The notes beneath the pieces are model-generated. The model saw nothing but the letters and a program-made list of their open reading frames with translations, made no database searches and was not told the origin of the DNA. A stretch of DNA of 64,000 nucleotides from Hyphomicrobiales bacterium (GTDB taxonomy: Bacteria > Pseudomonadota > Alphaproteobacteria > Rhizobiales > Methyloligellaceae): contig JAJFHN010000075.1 of assembly GCA_021775595.1 (NCBI GenBank), positions 1 to 64,000 of the forward strand, in the 5' to 3' direction. Each line of letters begins with the position of its first letter. Position 1 is the first letter of the stretch. A program made the position numbers and the translations under genes. Shown piece by piece: positions 1-9,056 of the stretch.

Positions 1-1336
1 GTTCAGCAAAGGGATCGCTCTCCGCGCCCGCGAAAAGGGGTCGAAGGGCCGCGATCTGCCCCTGGCGGCGCAGATAGGCGACGATCGAACGGATGCGCTG
101 CAGAGCTGTTTGCGAAAGAGGTTTGTCAGCGCCAGATGTTATTCGGCCATCGACCAATCTGCCTTCGCTGACCAAGATCTGCGTGAGTTCACCCTTCTGG
201 CTCGCGACAGACAAGCCAAGCGCCCCCCAAGGTCCAACCGATGATATCGCGAGCAGAAGCGCGAGAACCAGCGGTGCCGTGCGCAGATCGCGGTCCGTTC
301 GCAAAATCAGATAAATGACGGACAACGACACCAGCCAAACGCCGAACAGGACGACGAGGTAGCGGTCATCGGTCAGTCCATATTGCGCGATGCGCTGATA
401 AGCCGCCAAAAACAGCAATGCCGCGGGCACGAGGGTCAGCCAGAACCAATGACGCCATAGGGCCGCCACCAACGGTCCGCCGTGCGTGCGCACCGGATAG
501 GCCAGCAAAACGCTGAGCGTACCGACAGCGCCATAGCCCAGAACCAACGGCCCGACACGCCCTTTGGGCAGCGCTCCGTCGATTGCGATCTTGACGGCAT
601 AGGCATAGAGAATTGCCGTATAGACCAGCAGCAGCGGCGCCAGGATGTATTTTACGATTGTTGCGATCGCACGCGCCGTGAAATCGCTCTGCTCCCCCTC
701 CTCCACCTTGTCGTCGAACGCATCGGGCGCCAACGTCAGCCAGTTGACCGGCGCCACGAATCCAAGGCCAACAGTCCAGATTTTTTCGTGCGTTTCGCTC
801 GGAAAATCAGCATCGAACAACAGTTCGATGGTTTCGATAATTGCCGACAGGCCGCCGGCGAAAAGGACCGCACCCACCAGCGCGAGCCCAGCCCCCAACC
901 ACAGGCGGTGATTGAACTGCCAGAAGGCGGCGTTGACCGGTCGGCGCCAATCGCCCAGATAGGGCGCCAATCCGACGCAGATGAAAAGAGCGAGACCGAG
1001 AATGTAGGGCTGAAGCGCCAGCGCCACGGACAACCAGAACGCCAGCGCAATGAGTGCCAATCCGGCGGCAACGATCCCGAGCCGGCTGGCCCAGGTCATG
1101 GTGAGACGCTCGCAATAAAGACCCGCCGCAAATGCCCAAAGAAAGCCGCACCCCAGACAAACCGAAAGACGCAATGCCTGCTCGCTATTGAGAGCCATGG
1201 CGTCGTTCAAATTGAACAGGTGCAGCAACGTGAAGATCGCGGCGATCGCGACCGCAACGGGAAACCGGCGGAGCGCCAAACCAAGATCAGGCGCCATGGC
1301 CTTCAAGAAGCCGGATAAGCCCATTTTCGATGCCAT
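1..1336 (-). CDS. DUF4153-family integral membrane protein (3' end beyond window)
   Basis: An open frame runs leftward from an ATG at 1336 and leaves the window without a stop, so about 445 N-terminal residues are visible. The start is supported by an AGGAAAGG ribosome site about six bases upstream; a second in-frame ATG lies four codons later. The protein is a chain of strongly hydrophobic helices, with a more polar loop near residues 205-225 (motif KVEEGEQSDF), which resembles the DUF4153 family of multipass inner-membrane proteins. No function is known for that family. Conserved tracts such as APVNWLTLAPD and the charged loop after it fit the family as I remember it. The large plus-strand frame across 482-1318 is an antisense shadow. 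Confidence is high that this is a real membrane protein gene and moderate for the family name. Confidence 0.8.
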   Translation of the reverse strand, partial: MASKMGLSGFLKAMAPDLGLALRRFPVAVAIAAIFTLLHLFNLNDAMALNSEQALRLSVCLGCGFLWAFAAGLYCERLTMTWASRLGIVAAGLALIALAFWLSVALALQPYILGLALFICVGLAPYLGDWRRPVNAAFWQFNHRLWLGAGLALVGAVLFAGGLSAIIETIELLFDADFPSETHEKIWTVGLGFVAPVNWLTLAPDAFDDKVEEGEQSDFTARAIATIVKYILAPLLLVYTAILYAYAVKIAIDGALPKGRVGPLVLGYGAVGTLSVLLAYPVRTHGGPLVAALWRHWFWLTLVPAALLFLAAYQRIAQYGLTDDRYLVVLFGVWLVSLSVIYLILRTDRDLRTAPLVLALLLAISSVGPWGALGLSVASQKGELTQILVSEGRLVDGRITSGADKPLSQTALQRIRSIVAYLRRQGQIAALRPLFAGAESDPFAE

Positions 1337-1421
1337 TGAACACCTTTCCTAGAAAGCCCCGCGGCAGCGCCTTGTCTACGCAGCGAGACTGGCCATTCTG
1401 CGGCGCTTCCAGCGGACTCGC

Positions 1422-2264
1422 CTAAACACGATTCAGTAGCCCAGCCCAGGTGATGCGCGCAATGCGCCATGGCGGCGCGAGTCCGATGGCGGCCTTCTTA
1501 GCGGCAATACCGGCGCGCTCCAACGCTTTCAGGTCCGGTTCCACCAAAGCCAGGGGCAAGAACGCCCGAGGCACCGGCCCATCGGCCGAGGCAATGGCGG
1601 CCCGGGCCCGCGACAGCGCCTCGCGGGCGCTGGAATCCAGATCCATGAGCACGTCAACCAGAGCCGGGGCGAAATCGCCGGCAAGAAGCCGTTCGGGATC
1701 GACGTCATGGCGCTTTAGCAGATCGCGCGGCAAGAATATGCGGCCTCGTGCCAAGTCGCGGGAAAACCCGCAGGCTATACGCGACAGGCCGCAGGCCAGA
1801 CCAACCTCGTCGCCAATGGAGCGCGCGCTGGCTGCTTGTTGATCTGCCGCAAGCGAATACAACGCCCCCTCGCTCTTGCGCAAATAGGCAGCGAGCTCGG
1901 CTTCATCCGCCATGGCACCGCCCAGAACATCGAATTGGCGGGCGTCTAAGATACCCTTGAGCAACCGAATGGCTTGGGGCCGATCATCGACACCGGCGGC
2001 AAGCGCGTCGGCGATGGGTGCGCCTGCGGGCTCGCCTGTTTTCAAGCGATCCAACGTCTCACGCCACCACTGCAGCCTGATCTGGGCCAATTGCGGCTCG
2101 CTGAGGGTGTCGGCTACGCGGCGCAAGTCTCCATTGAAGCCGGCCAGCGCCATCATCCAGGCGCGCTCGGGCTCGGCTGCCAGCAAGGCGGAGAAATAAC
2201 GGTCGCGGTCACCCATGCGGGCGGCCTGCCAGATGGGATCGCGCATAAGGCCGGCGGCGGACAT
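1422..2264 (-). CDS. Squalene/phytoene synthase-like protein, NDUFAF6-type (likely complex I assembly)
   Basis: This 280-residue protein has the all-helical squalene/phytoene synthase fold signature: QIRLQWWRETL near residues 81-91 and a GRIFLPRDLL tract near 175-184. The aspartate-rich prenyl-diphosphate-binding motifs of true synthases are degraded: the second one reads CGFSRDLARGR where active enzymes carry DxxxD. That pattern matches the NDUFAF6 subgroup, whose mitochondrial member helps assemble respiratory complex I and is not known to make a terpenoid. Alphaproteobacterial homologues typically sit beside secDF, as here, 83 bases downstream of secF on the same strand. I infer a complex I assembly role rather than carotenoid or hopanoid synthesis; no other terpenoid genes are nearby. 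Confidence 0.8.
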   Translation of the reverse strand: MSAAGLMRDPIWQAARMGDRDRYFSALLAAEPERAWMMALAGFNGDLRRVADTLSEPQLAQIRLQWWRETLDRLKTGEPAGAPIADALAAGVDDRPQAIRLLKGILDARQFDVLGGAMADEAELAAYLRKSEGALYSLAADQQAASARSIGDEVGLACGLSRIACGFSRDLARGRIFLPRDLLKRHDVDPERLLAGDFAPALVDVLMDLDSSAREALSRARAAIASADGPVPRAFLPLALVEPDLKALERAGIAAKKAAIGLAPPWRIARITWAGLLNRV

Positions 2265-2347
2265 GGGATCAGCCTATAACGGCTGTACGACTTGCGTTCG
2301 CCAATTCGGTGAGATGAGAGCGGCAGCAGAGGCGTGGAACCACGCCG

Positions 2348-3343
2348 TCATTCGCCAGGGATTGGGCGCTCGACCGCTCCACCCGGCGGCGACCGCTTTT
2401 CTTTGCGCTCCGAGGGATCCTTAACCTTTGCGCCGCCAAGGCCGCTCCAGTCTCGCCGCACGCCGAGCTGCAACAGCAGTGGCGCGGCGATGAAAATGGA
2501 CGAATATGTTCCGACCAACACGCCCCAGATCATGGCGAAGGTGAAGCCGCGTATCACTTCGCCACCCAATATATAGAGCGATCCCAGCGCGATGAGGGTC
2601 GTGAATGAAGTTAGGATCGTGCGCGACAGAGTCTCGTTGATCGACAGATCGAGCAACTCAGGCAGCGGCATTTTCTTGTATTTTCTCAAGTTTTCGCGCA
2701 CGCGGTCGAATACGACGACCGTATCGTTGAGCGAGTAGCCAACGATGGTGAGAATGGCGGCGATGATCGATAAGCTGAACTCGAGCTGCAGCGCGCAGAA
2801 TATTCCGATGGTCAAGACCACGTCATGCACCAGAGCAGCCACTGCGCCGATGGAAAACTGCCACTCGAACCGGAACCAGATGTAGAGCAGCACCGCGAAT
2901 ATCGCGACGAACACCGCGATCGCGCCGGAGGTCTTCAATTCGCCCGAGACGGTTGGCCCGACGACCTCGACACGCCGGTAGTCGACCGTATCTGCCAGCG
3001 CGCCCTTGACGGCCGAGACCGCCTTCTGCTGCGTCTCCTCGCCGCCCGGCTGCTGTTCGATTCGTATCAGAACGTCGCTTGGGCCGCCAAATTCTTGAAT
3101 CTGCACCTCGCCCAAGCCAAGGCCGCCGATTTTCACGCGCAAATCGCCTATATCGGCCTCGCCCGACTTGTCGCGAATCTCAATCAGCGTGCCGCCGCGG
3201 AAATCGATGCCGTAATTGAGGTTGAAGGCAAAGAACAGACCAATCGACACCAACATCGCGATGCTGGACGCCAGCAAGCTAAATTTGCCGTATCGAATGA
3301 ACTTTATCGACGTTTCGTCTGGAACGAGCCTGATGCCTTTCAT
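2348..3343 (-). CDS. secF: Protein translocase subunit SecF
   Basis: SecF pairs with SecD to form the proton-driven RND-type complex that pulls pre-proteins through SecYEG on the periplasmic side of the inner membrane. The 331-residue protein has a first membrane helix near residues 18-38, a periplasmic P1 segment beginning with the family motif NYGIDFRGGT, and five C-terminal helices carrying GYSLNDTVVVFDRVREN. The last about 30 residues form a charged, proline-containing cytoplasmic tail (RKEKRSPPGG). The gene lies 9 bases downstream of secD and both follow yajC, so the three form an operon. Length and motifs are complete. Confidence 0.97.
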   Translation of the reverse strand: MKGIRLVPDETSIKFIRYGKFSLLASSIAMLVSIGLFFAFNLNYGIDFRGGTLIEIRDKSGEADIGDLRVKIGGLGLGEVQIQEFGGPSDVLIRIEQQPGGEETQQKAVSAVKGALADTVDYRRVEVVGPTVSGELKTSGAIAVFVAIFAVLLYIWFRFEWQFSIGAVAALVHDVVLTIGIFCALQLEFSLSIIAAILTIVGYSLNDTVVVFDRVRENLRKYKKMPLPELLDLSINETLSRTILTSFTTLIALGSLYILGGEVIRGFTFAMIWGVLVGTYSSIFIAAPLLLQLGVRRDWSGLGGAKVKDPSERKEKRSPPGGAVERPIPGE

Positions 3344-3352
3344 CGCGCGCCC

Positions 3353-4969
3353 CTACAACGGAACCGACGAGGGGCGCCGCATCTTGACCCACTGCGCGAC
3401 CATCAGGCGCGTCACCGTATAGGCGGTGAAGACGGACGTGATGATGCCGATCGACAGCGTGACAGCAAAGCCGCGGATGGGACCCGATCCCAGCCAAAAC
3501 AGAATGATGGCCGCGATGAATGTCGTGATGTTGGCGTCCAGAATCGTGCCGATGGCGCGCGAATAACCTGAATCGATCGACGCAATGGCCGATTTTCCGG
3601 CCCGCGCCTCCTCGCGGATGCGCTCGAATATCAACACATTGGCGTCGACCGCCATGCCGATCGTCAGCACGATGCCGGCGATGCCCGGCAGGGTCAGGGT
3701 CGCCTGCAACAGCGACAACGTACCCAGGATCAGCGCGATATTGACCGCCAGCGCGATGTTGGCGAAGACGCCAAAGAGACCATATGAAAACAGAATGAAG
3801 GCCACGACGAAGACGATACCGACCAGGCCGGCGAATTCGCCCGCAGCGATCGAATCGGCGCCAAGGCTGGCGCCCACCGTGCGTTCTTCGATGATGGTGA
3901 GATTCGCAGGCAAGGCGCCCGATCGCAGCAGGACCGACAGATCGTTGGCCTCCTGGACGCTAAAGCGGCCGCTGATCTGCCCCGTACCGCCCAGAATGGG
4001 CTCGCGGATGACAGGCGCCGAAATGACATTTTCGTCCAGAATGATCGCGAATGGCCGGCCGACATTGGTCTGCGTCACCCGTCCAAAACGGCGCCCGCCC
4101 GCGGTGTCGAAACGGAATGTGACGATCGGCTCATTGGATTGTTGATCGAAGCCCGGCTGTGAATCGACGAGATTTTCGCCCGTCACCATGGCGCGCGATT
4201 GCACCAAGTAACAGGTGGAGAAGCCATCGTCCGATTCGATAATTTCGGTGCCTGGCGGCACCCGGCCAGAATCCTTTGCCTGCTGGCACGTCGTCGAGGG
4301 ATCGACCAGCTTGAATTCGAGCTTGCCGGTCTTGCCCACCATTTCCTTCAGTCGCGCCACGTCGCTGATGCCCGGCACCTGAACCAGGATGCGGTCGAGC
4401 CCTTGGCGCTGGATCGTCGGCTCGGTCGTGCCGAAGGCGTCGATGCGGCGGCGTACGGTCTCGATGGAGGCCTCGATCGCCGAGCTGATGCGATGCTGCA
4501 GGCCGGGTTCGGTCAGCGTAAGCGCGATCACGCCCTCGCCCCGATCGGTTATTTCCAGCGTGTTCCCGGCCGCACCCGTGAAAACAGATCCTCCAACCGG
4601 TTCATTGAGTTCTCGGAGTTTCTTAAGAGCATCTGGCACCTTCTCCAGATCGCGAATTCGGACTTGAACCGAGCGATTGGCCGGCGACATGGCGAGCCCG
4701 CGATAACCGATACGCTCTTGGCGCAGCGCGTCGCGCACATCTCCCCGGATTGTCTTCAGCCAATCCTCGACCAACTCCTTCTGATCCATTTCATAGAGCA
4801 GATGCGCGCCGCCCTGCAGGTCCAAACCCAGATTGATCTGTTTGTGGGGAATCCAATCGGGAATGCCCTCCAGCGTTTTGGCCGAAAACAGATTAGGAGC
4901 CGCAAAAATCACCCCGCACACGGCGATGGCGAGGATCATGACGACTTTCCAGGTATCGAAATGCAGCAT
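3353..4969 (-). CDS. secD: Protein translocase subunit SecD
   Basis: SecD is the larger partner of SecF in the Sec translocon accessory complex. I chose the ATG at 4969 (MLHFDTWKVV), giving 538 residues; the frame is open 41 codons further upstream but that extension is polar, lacks family likeness and crowds yajC. Visible parts are a first membrane helix near residues 9-26, the motif GLDLQGGAHLLYEMD, a P1 periplasmic region with VQVPGISDVARLK, and a C-terminal five-helix RND half with GMAVDANVLIFERIREE. SecD and SecF are separate here, not fused. It sits between yajC (67 bases upstream) and secF (9 bases downstream). Confidence 0.97.
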   Translation of the reverse strand: MLHFDTWKVVMILAIAVCGVIFAAPNLFSAKTLEGIPDWIPHKQINLGLDLQGGAHLLYEMDQKELVEDWLKTIRGDVRDALRQERIGYRGLAMSPANRSVQVRIRDLEKVPDALKKLRELNEPVGGSVFTGAAGNTLEITDRGEGVIALTLTEPGLQHRISSAIEASIETVRRRIDAFGTTEPTIQRQGLDRILVQVPGISDVARLKEMVGKTGKLEFKLVDPSTTCQQAKDSGRVPPGTEIIESDDGFSTCYLVQSRAMVTGENLVDSQPGFDQQSNEPIVTFRFDTAGGRRFGRVTQTNVGRPFAIILDENVISAPVIREPILGGTGQISGRFSVQEANDLSVLLRSGALPANLTIIEERTVGASLGADSIAAGEFAGLVGIVFVVAFILFSYGLFGVFANIALAVNIALILGTLSLLQATLTLPGIAGIVLTIGMAVDANVLIFERIREEARAGKSAIASIDSGYSRAIGTILDANITTFIAAIILFWLGSGPIRGFAVTLSIGIITSVFTAYTVTRLMVAQWVKMRRPSSVPL

Positions 4970-5036
4970 TGCGCGCGTTTTCCGTGTCGCTGCCCGACTG
5001 GGCGCTTGCCAGATGGTACTCGTTCTTGGGGTCTGT

Positions 5037-5369
5037 TTAGCCGGCTTTGGCCGACTTTCCACCCTTAGCCAGAACGTTGGCGACAGTCGCACGCTCGATC
5101 TTTACGCGCACGCCTTGGGCAATTTCCACCTGAAGCTCACTGTCGCTGACGACCTTGGTAACCTTGCCGTGCAGGCCGCCCGCCGTCACTACATTGTCGC
5201 CCCTGCTCAGCGTCGCGATCATATTGGCGTGCTTTTTCTGGCGCATTTGCTGGGGTCGAATAACGAGAAAATACATGATCAAAATGACGATCATAAATGG
5301 CGCCAGCATGGCGATCAGATCGTTGGCGCCACCACCGGCGCCCTGCGCATAGGCCGGACTTATATACAT
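5037..5369 (-). CDS. yajC: Preprotein translocase subunit YajC
   Basis: YajC is a small single-pass inner-membrane protein that associates with SecDF. The 110-residue product begins with a short region containing AYAQ, followed by a membrane helix near residues 20-38 and the family motif FLVIRPQQMRQKKH. The soluble domain has RGDNVVTAGGLHGKV, diagnostic for YajC. It is the first gene of yajC-secD-secF on the minus strand. The upstream 255 bases separate it from the divergent DUF815 ATPase gene and must hold both promoters; I see TATA-rich sequence around 5525-5537 but no convincing paired -35 box. Confidence 0.95.
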   Translation of the reverse strand: MYISPAYAQGAGGGANDLIAMLAPFMIVILIMYFLVIRPQQMRQKKHANMIATLSRGDNVVTAGGLHGKVTKVVSDSELQVEIAQGVRVKIERATVANVLAKGGKSAKAG

Positions 5370-5625
5370 CTCAGACTAGTCTCCTTAAGAGCCCACCCGG
5401 CTCCGCACCTGCCCGACCATCTCACGACGGCAGCGGCATGCTGTTTGGTAGAATCGCGGCGACTATAATGCCCTCGCGCCAGAATTGTAACCGCCGCTGG
5501 ACGGACACGCAAAGCACGCATTAGGCTATATATGCTACTCCAATGCGGGCACGGCAAACTTGCTGCTTGGCAAGCGGCCCGCTAGGGAACGCACCTGAAA
5601 GACATTACCGGCGCCGGCAGGCAAA

Positions 5626-6498
5626 ATGAGCTTCGAAGAACCATTCACCAACCTGCTTCAACGGATCGCCGCCGCCGTGGAGCGCTTGGCGCCCTCACCC
5701 GCCCGCGCACCCGAATTCGACGCCGCCGAGGCCTTTATCTGGTCGCCTGATGGCGACGCGTTTCAACCGGTCGCCCACGTCAACCGCATCCCGCTCAAGC
5801 TGCTCCAGGGCATCGACCGCATGCGCGATCAGCTCTTGGCGAACACGGAGCGCTTTGCCAACGGCTTGCCAGCCAACAACGCCTTGCTGTGGGGCGCGCG
5901 CGGCATGGGCAAAAGCTCGCTGGTCAAGGCAGTCCACGGCGCCATCTCCAGCGCGCTCAAGCCGGATCAACAGGGCCTCAAATTGATCGAAATCCATCGC
6001 GAGGACATTGCCTCGCTGCCCCGCTGCCTGGGGTTGCTGCGGACCAGTTCGCACCGTTTCATCGTGTTTTGCGACGACCTTTCATTCGATGGCGACGACA
6101 CATCTTATAAGTCGCTGAAGGCGGTGTTGGAGGGCGGGCTCGAGGGCAGACCGGCCAATGTCATCTTCTACGCCACGTCAAACCGCCGGCATCTGATGCC
6201 GCGCGACATGATGGAAAACGAGCGGTCGACCGCAATCAATCCCTCCGAAGCCACGGAGGAGAAAGTTTCGCTGTCGGACAGATTTGGGTTGTGGATCGGC
6301 TTTCACCGCTGCAGCCAAGACGAATATCTGGCGATGGTGCGCACCTATGCCGCCCATTTTGGACTCGAAATCGAACCCGATATCCTCAAAGCCGAGGCGC
6401 TCGAATGGGCGATGACACGCGGCAGCCGGTCGGGCCGCGTTGCCTGGCAGTACATTCAGGATCTGGCCGGCCGATTGGGCAAGACGATCCAAGCCTGA
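5626..6498 (+). CDS. DUF815-family P-loop ATPase
   Basis: The 290-residue protein matches the DUF815 family of AAA-like ATPases. A Walker A motif GARGMGKSS is at residues 90-98 and a Walker B-like strand IVFCDDLSF is near 146-154. A sensor-type segment FYATSNRRHLMPRDMM follows near 180-195. The N-terminal 60 residues are the variable leader usual in the family, and the frame closes at the usual family length. The role is unknown; homologues are widespread in proteobacteria and are predicted cytoplasmic. It is monocistronic here, convergent with the LytM gene, with stop codons 22 bases apart. Confidence 0.88.
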   Translation: MSFEEPFTNLLQRIAAAVERLAPSPARAPEFDAAEAFIWSPDGDAFQPVAHVNRIPLKLLQGIDRMRDQLLANTERFANGLPANNALLWGARGMGKSSLVKAVHGAISSALKPDQQGLKLIEIHREDIASLPRCLGLLRTSSHRFIVFCDDLSFDGDDTSYKSLKAVLEGGLEGRPANVIFYATSNRRHLMPRDMMENERSTAINPSEATEEKVSLSDRFGLWIGFHRCSQDEYLAMVRTYAAHFGLEIEPDILKAEALEWAMTRGSRSGRVAWQYIQDLAGRLGKTIQA

Positions 6499-6520
6499 AT
6501 TTAGAATTTCGGCGGGCCTG

Positions 6521-7810
6521 TTAGGTGCCCGTCATATGCCGGCGCGGATCGACGGGCCGCGACCCCTTGCGCAATTCAAAGTGCAGCTGCGGCCGATTGA
6601 CCAGACCGCTTTGGCCTGCCTTGGCGATGATTTGACCCCGCCTGATTTTGTCGCCTCGTTTGACCATGATCTTGCTGTTGTGGGCATAAGCCGAGACCCA
6701 ATTGTTGTCATGGCGCACCAGAATCAGATTGCCATAACCCTTGAGTTCGTTGCCGGCATAGGCGACGACGCCGTTCTCAGCCGCCTTGATTGACGTTCCC
6801 TGCGGTACGGCGATGTTGATGCCGTCATTGTGTTTGCCGTTCGATTTCGCGCCATAGTTCGAAATGATCCGCCCGCGTGCCGGCCAACGGAATTTGCTGC
6901 CCGACATGGGTTTCGGTTTCGGAAGCTTGCCGATACTGGCGACCTTTTTCGGTTTCTGCTTCGGCGCACTGGCTTGCTTTTTCGGCAAAGGCGCCCGGTC
7001 GGGTTTGCTGGTCGGGATCGGAACATTGGGACTGGCCGAGGCCACGCGCACGGGCCTGGTTTTGACCTTCTTGATGCGTGGAACCGCAATTGAAGACGCG
7101 CGAGATGCATCAGCAACGGCTTGCCCGCCCTGAGGCACTTTGATGACATCGCCCGGCTGCAACTGGTCGGGATCGGTCATGGCGTTAGCGCGCGCCAGCT
7201 CGGCATGACTGGTGCCGTATTGGCGCGCGATCACCGCCAGCGACTCGCCTCGCTTGACCCGGTGATGATGGATGCCGGGCTTGGCGGCGATCCTTCCGTT
7301 CGGAATGATGATCGATTGGCCTTCCTCGAGATAGGTCGAGGACATGTTGTTGGCGGTTTTTATGCTGTCGATCGGCACGCCGTGATCGCGTGACAGGCTA
7401 TAGAGCGTATCGCCGCGCTTGACCCTGACGCTACCGCCCGTGCTCGAACGCGCGACGGCGGGCATCGGTGCAGGCGGTAGAGATTTCCGCTCAACCGCGG
7501 CCGGCGAATAATTGGCGTTCCGCGTCTGACCGTAATTGCGGTCTCTGTTGTAGCCGTAACTGGAATTTGAACCCGCTGCGCGTTGCGAGCCGTAGCTGGA
7601 GCCGTAAACGGACTCAGAGGGCACCGGCGGCAGTGACGATGTAACGATTTGATCGCTGTTGGATGATTGCTGGCCACCATAGGACGCGAAATCTGATCGC
7701 GAGAATCCAGAGCTGCATCCAGCAAGAGCTAAAATCGCAATCGCGCCCGCACACCCGCATATCGCTTTACGCAGGTGTGGGACAATCCACACACACCATA
7801 CACCCCACAT
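6521..7810 (-). CDS. LysM-LytM (M23-like) lipoprotein, DipM/NlpD type, probably non-catalytic
   Basis: I chose the ATG at 7810 (429 residues) because AAGGAG lies nine bases upstream; a GTG at 7828 and an ATG at 7819 sit on or too near that site. A signal sequence ends in a lipobox LAGC, so an outer- or inner-membrane lipoprotein is predicted. Two LysM peptidoglycan-binding repeats (VKRGDTLYSLSRDHG and VKRGESLAVIARQYG) precede a basic linker and a C-terminal LytM domain. The LytM zinc ligands are degraded: HxxxD reads NDGIN and the final HxH reads QLH, with only YAH and one His kept. This fits NlpD/EnvC/DipM-type regulators that activate amidases at division. It is the last gene of the surE-pcm run. 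Confidence 0.9.
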   Translation of the reverse strand: MWGVWCVWIVPHLRKAICGCAGAIAILALAGCSSGFSRSDFASYGGQQSSNSDQIVTSSLPPVPSESVYGSSYGSQRAAGSNSSYGYNRDRNYGQTRNANYSPAAVERKSLPPAPMPAVARSSTGGSVRVKRGDTLYSLSRDHGVPIDSIKTANNMSSTYLEEGQSIIIPNGRIAAKPGIHHHRVKRGESLAVIARQYGTSHAELARANAMTDPDQLQPGDVIKVPQGGQAVADASRASSIAVPRIKKVKTRPVRVASASPNVPIPTSKPDRAPLPKKQASAPKQKPKKVASIGKLPKPKPMSGSKFRWPARGRIISNYGAKSNGKHNDGINIAVPQGTSIKAAENGVVAYAGNELKGYGNLILVRHDNNWVSAYAHNSKIMVKRGDKIRRGQIIAKAGQSGLVNRPQLHFELRKGSRPVDPRRHMTGT

Positions 7811-7989
7811 GAGACCCATCTCCTTCACCTATGAGTAAACGCTTGAGGCGTAAACAAGGCGTTAATGCCCGCCGCCATTCGCCGAGAAGACTGCGCGGCA
7901 GGCGAGCCGAAGATGCGCTGGCAGATCAAGCGACCACGCGCGATCCGTCCCTCAGTGGAGCAAATGAGCTGAAATGTTTGGTTGTAAGC

Positions 7990-8220
7990 CTAGACGCCGC
8001 CGGCGCTCGAGAGCGATTGGGAATTCATCGATCCCGGATTGTTCAAATCGGCCTGTTCGTCATTTGAGAAATTGGACATCAGTCCGAAGGACGGGAACTC
8101 GAAACCGGTCATGTTGCCGGCGCAGCCGCCCAATATCGCGCAGAGCCCAAGCACGGCAGCCATGCGCGCCAAACGCGCAGACAGTGCCAAACCAGCAATG
8201 ATCGACGGCATTTTCGCCAT
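7990..8220 (-). CDS. Small predicted lipoprotein of unknown function
   Basis: The ATG at 8220 is preceded by GGGGAG with a nine-base gap, the best ribosome site in this stretch; an in-frame ATG exists 11 codons upstream without one. The 76-residue product has a hydrophobic segment with arginines and a lipobox-like LGGCAG near residue 29-34, followed by about 40 polar residues rich in Asn, Ser and Gly (MSNFSNDEQADLNN). A mature lipoprotein of roughly 45 residues is predicted. I do not recognise a family. It lies between pcm and the LytM lipoprotein gene on the same strand, so it may belong to the same envelope-related operon. Confidence 0.6.
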   Translation of the reverse strand: MAKMPSIIAGLALSARLARMAAVLGLCAILGGCAGNMTGFEFPSFGLMSNFSNDEQADLNNPGSMNSQSLSSAGGV

Positions 8221-8345
8221 GTCGAATATCTCCCCGAAGCTCGATATGAGCACTCGGTTATGAACAAGCGGTTAAGGTGGTCGCTTATCGGGACTAAATT
8301 GCGGCGACAACTGGGAAACTCGGTGAATTGACACAATGCGCGCGC

Positions 8346-8987
8346 TCAGCGCCGTTTTACCCGGCCTTTGACCAAGGGCACGAAGCGCACGGGTATCAGG
8401 TCGCGCTGCTCAACGCCCACCTCGTATTTGTCAATCTGGACGAGCATCTGGCTGTCGCGCGTCGGCCCGATGGGCGCGACCATGCGGCCTCCGGCCTTGA
8501 GCTGATCGATCAGAGCTTGGGGTGGCTCTTCGCTCGCCGCCGTGACGATAATGCGGTCGAAGGGCGCCTGCGGCGGCCAGCCGAGCCGCCCATCGCCAAT
8601 GATCGTCGTGACGTTTGTGATCCCCAGCTCCGCCAATCGCTGTTCGGCCGTCTTCTGCAACTCGCGATATCGCTCAATGGTGAAAACACGGCGCGCCAAA
8701 TGCGACAGAACGGCCGCCTGGTAGCCCGACCCCGTGCCGATCTCCAGCACCTTGTGGCGCTCCTCGATCTCAAGCGCCTGGGTCATATAGGCGACGATGA
8801 AGGGCTGCGAGATGGTTTGGCCGCAATCGATCGGCAACGCCGCGTCGAGATAAGCCTGCTCGACAAAGGCCGGATCGACAAACTGTTCGCGCGGCACCAA
8901 TTCCATGGCGCGCAGCACCGCCGTCGAGCGGATGCCCCGCCGCCGCAACTGCATGATCAAGCCAATTTGGTCGGAGGCCGCTGCCAT
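8346..8987 (-). CDS. pcm: Protein-L-isoaspartate O-methyltransferase
   Basis: Pcm uses S-adenosylmethionine to methylate isoaspartyl residues in aged proteins so they can revert to aspartate. The 213-residue protein has the substrate-region motif DCGQTISQPFIVAYMTQAL and SAM motif I VLEIGTGSGYQAAVL near residues 78-92, followed by the post-I acidic strand VFTIER. The frame has normal family length. It lies downstream of surE by 69 bases, the surE-pcm arrangement conserved across proteobacteria. A second, more divergent Pcm-like gene is at 31016-31690. Confidence 0.96.
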   Translation of the reverse strand: MAAASDQIGLIMQLRRRGIRSTAVLRAMELVPREQFVDPAFVEQAYLDAALPIDCGQTISQPFIVAYMTQALEIEERHKVLEIGTGSGYQAAVLSHLARRVFTIERYRELQKTAEQRLAELGITNVTTIIGDGRLGWPPQAPFDRIIVTAASEEPPQALIDQLKAGGRMVAPIGPTRDSQMLVQIDKYEVGVEQRDLIPVRFVPLVKGRVKRR

Positions 8988-9056
8988 CTCTGTTCATCAA
9001 AAGAGTGTGTGCGCCATTATTCGATGATTCTGACCGGATGTCGCGCACTCACCCGT

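Noticed and set aside
482-1318. A 278-codon plus-strand frame at the left edge
   Set aside because: The opposite strand holds the DUF4153 membrane protein from an ATG with a ribosome site, running off the window edge; this frame is its shadow.
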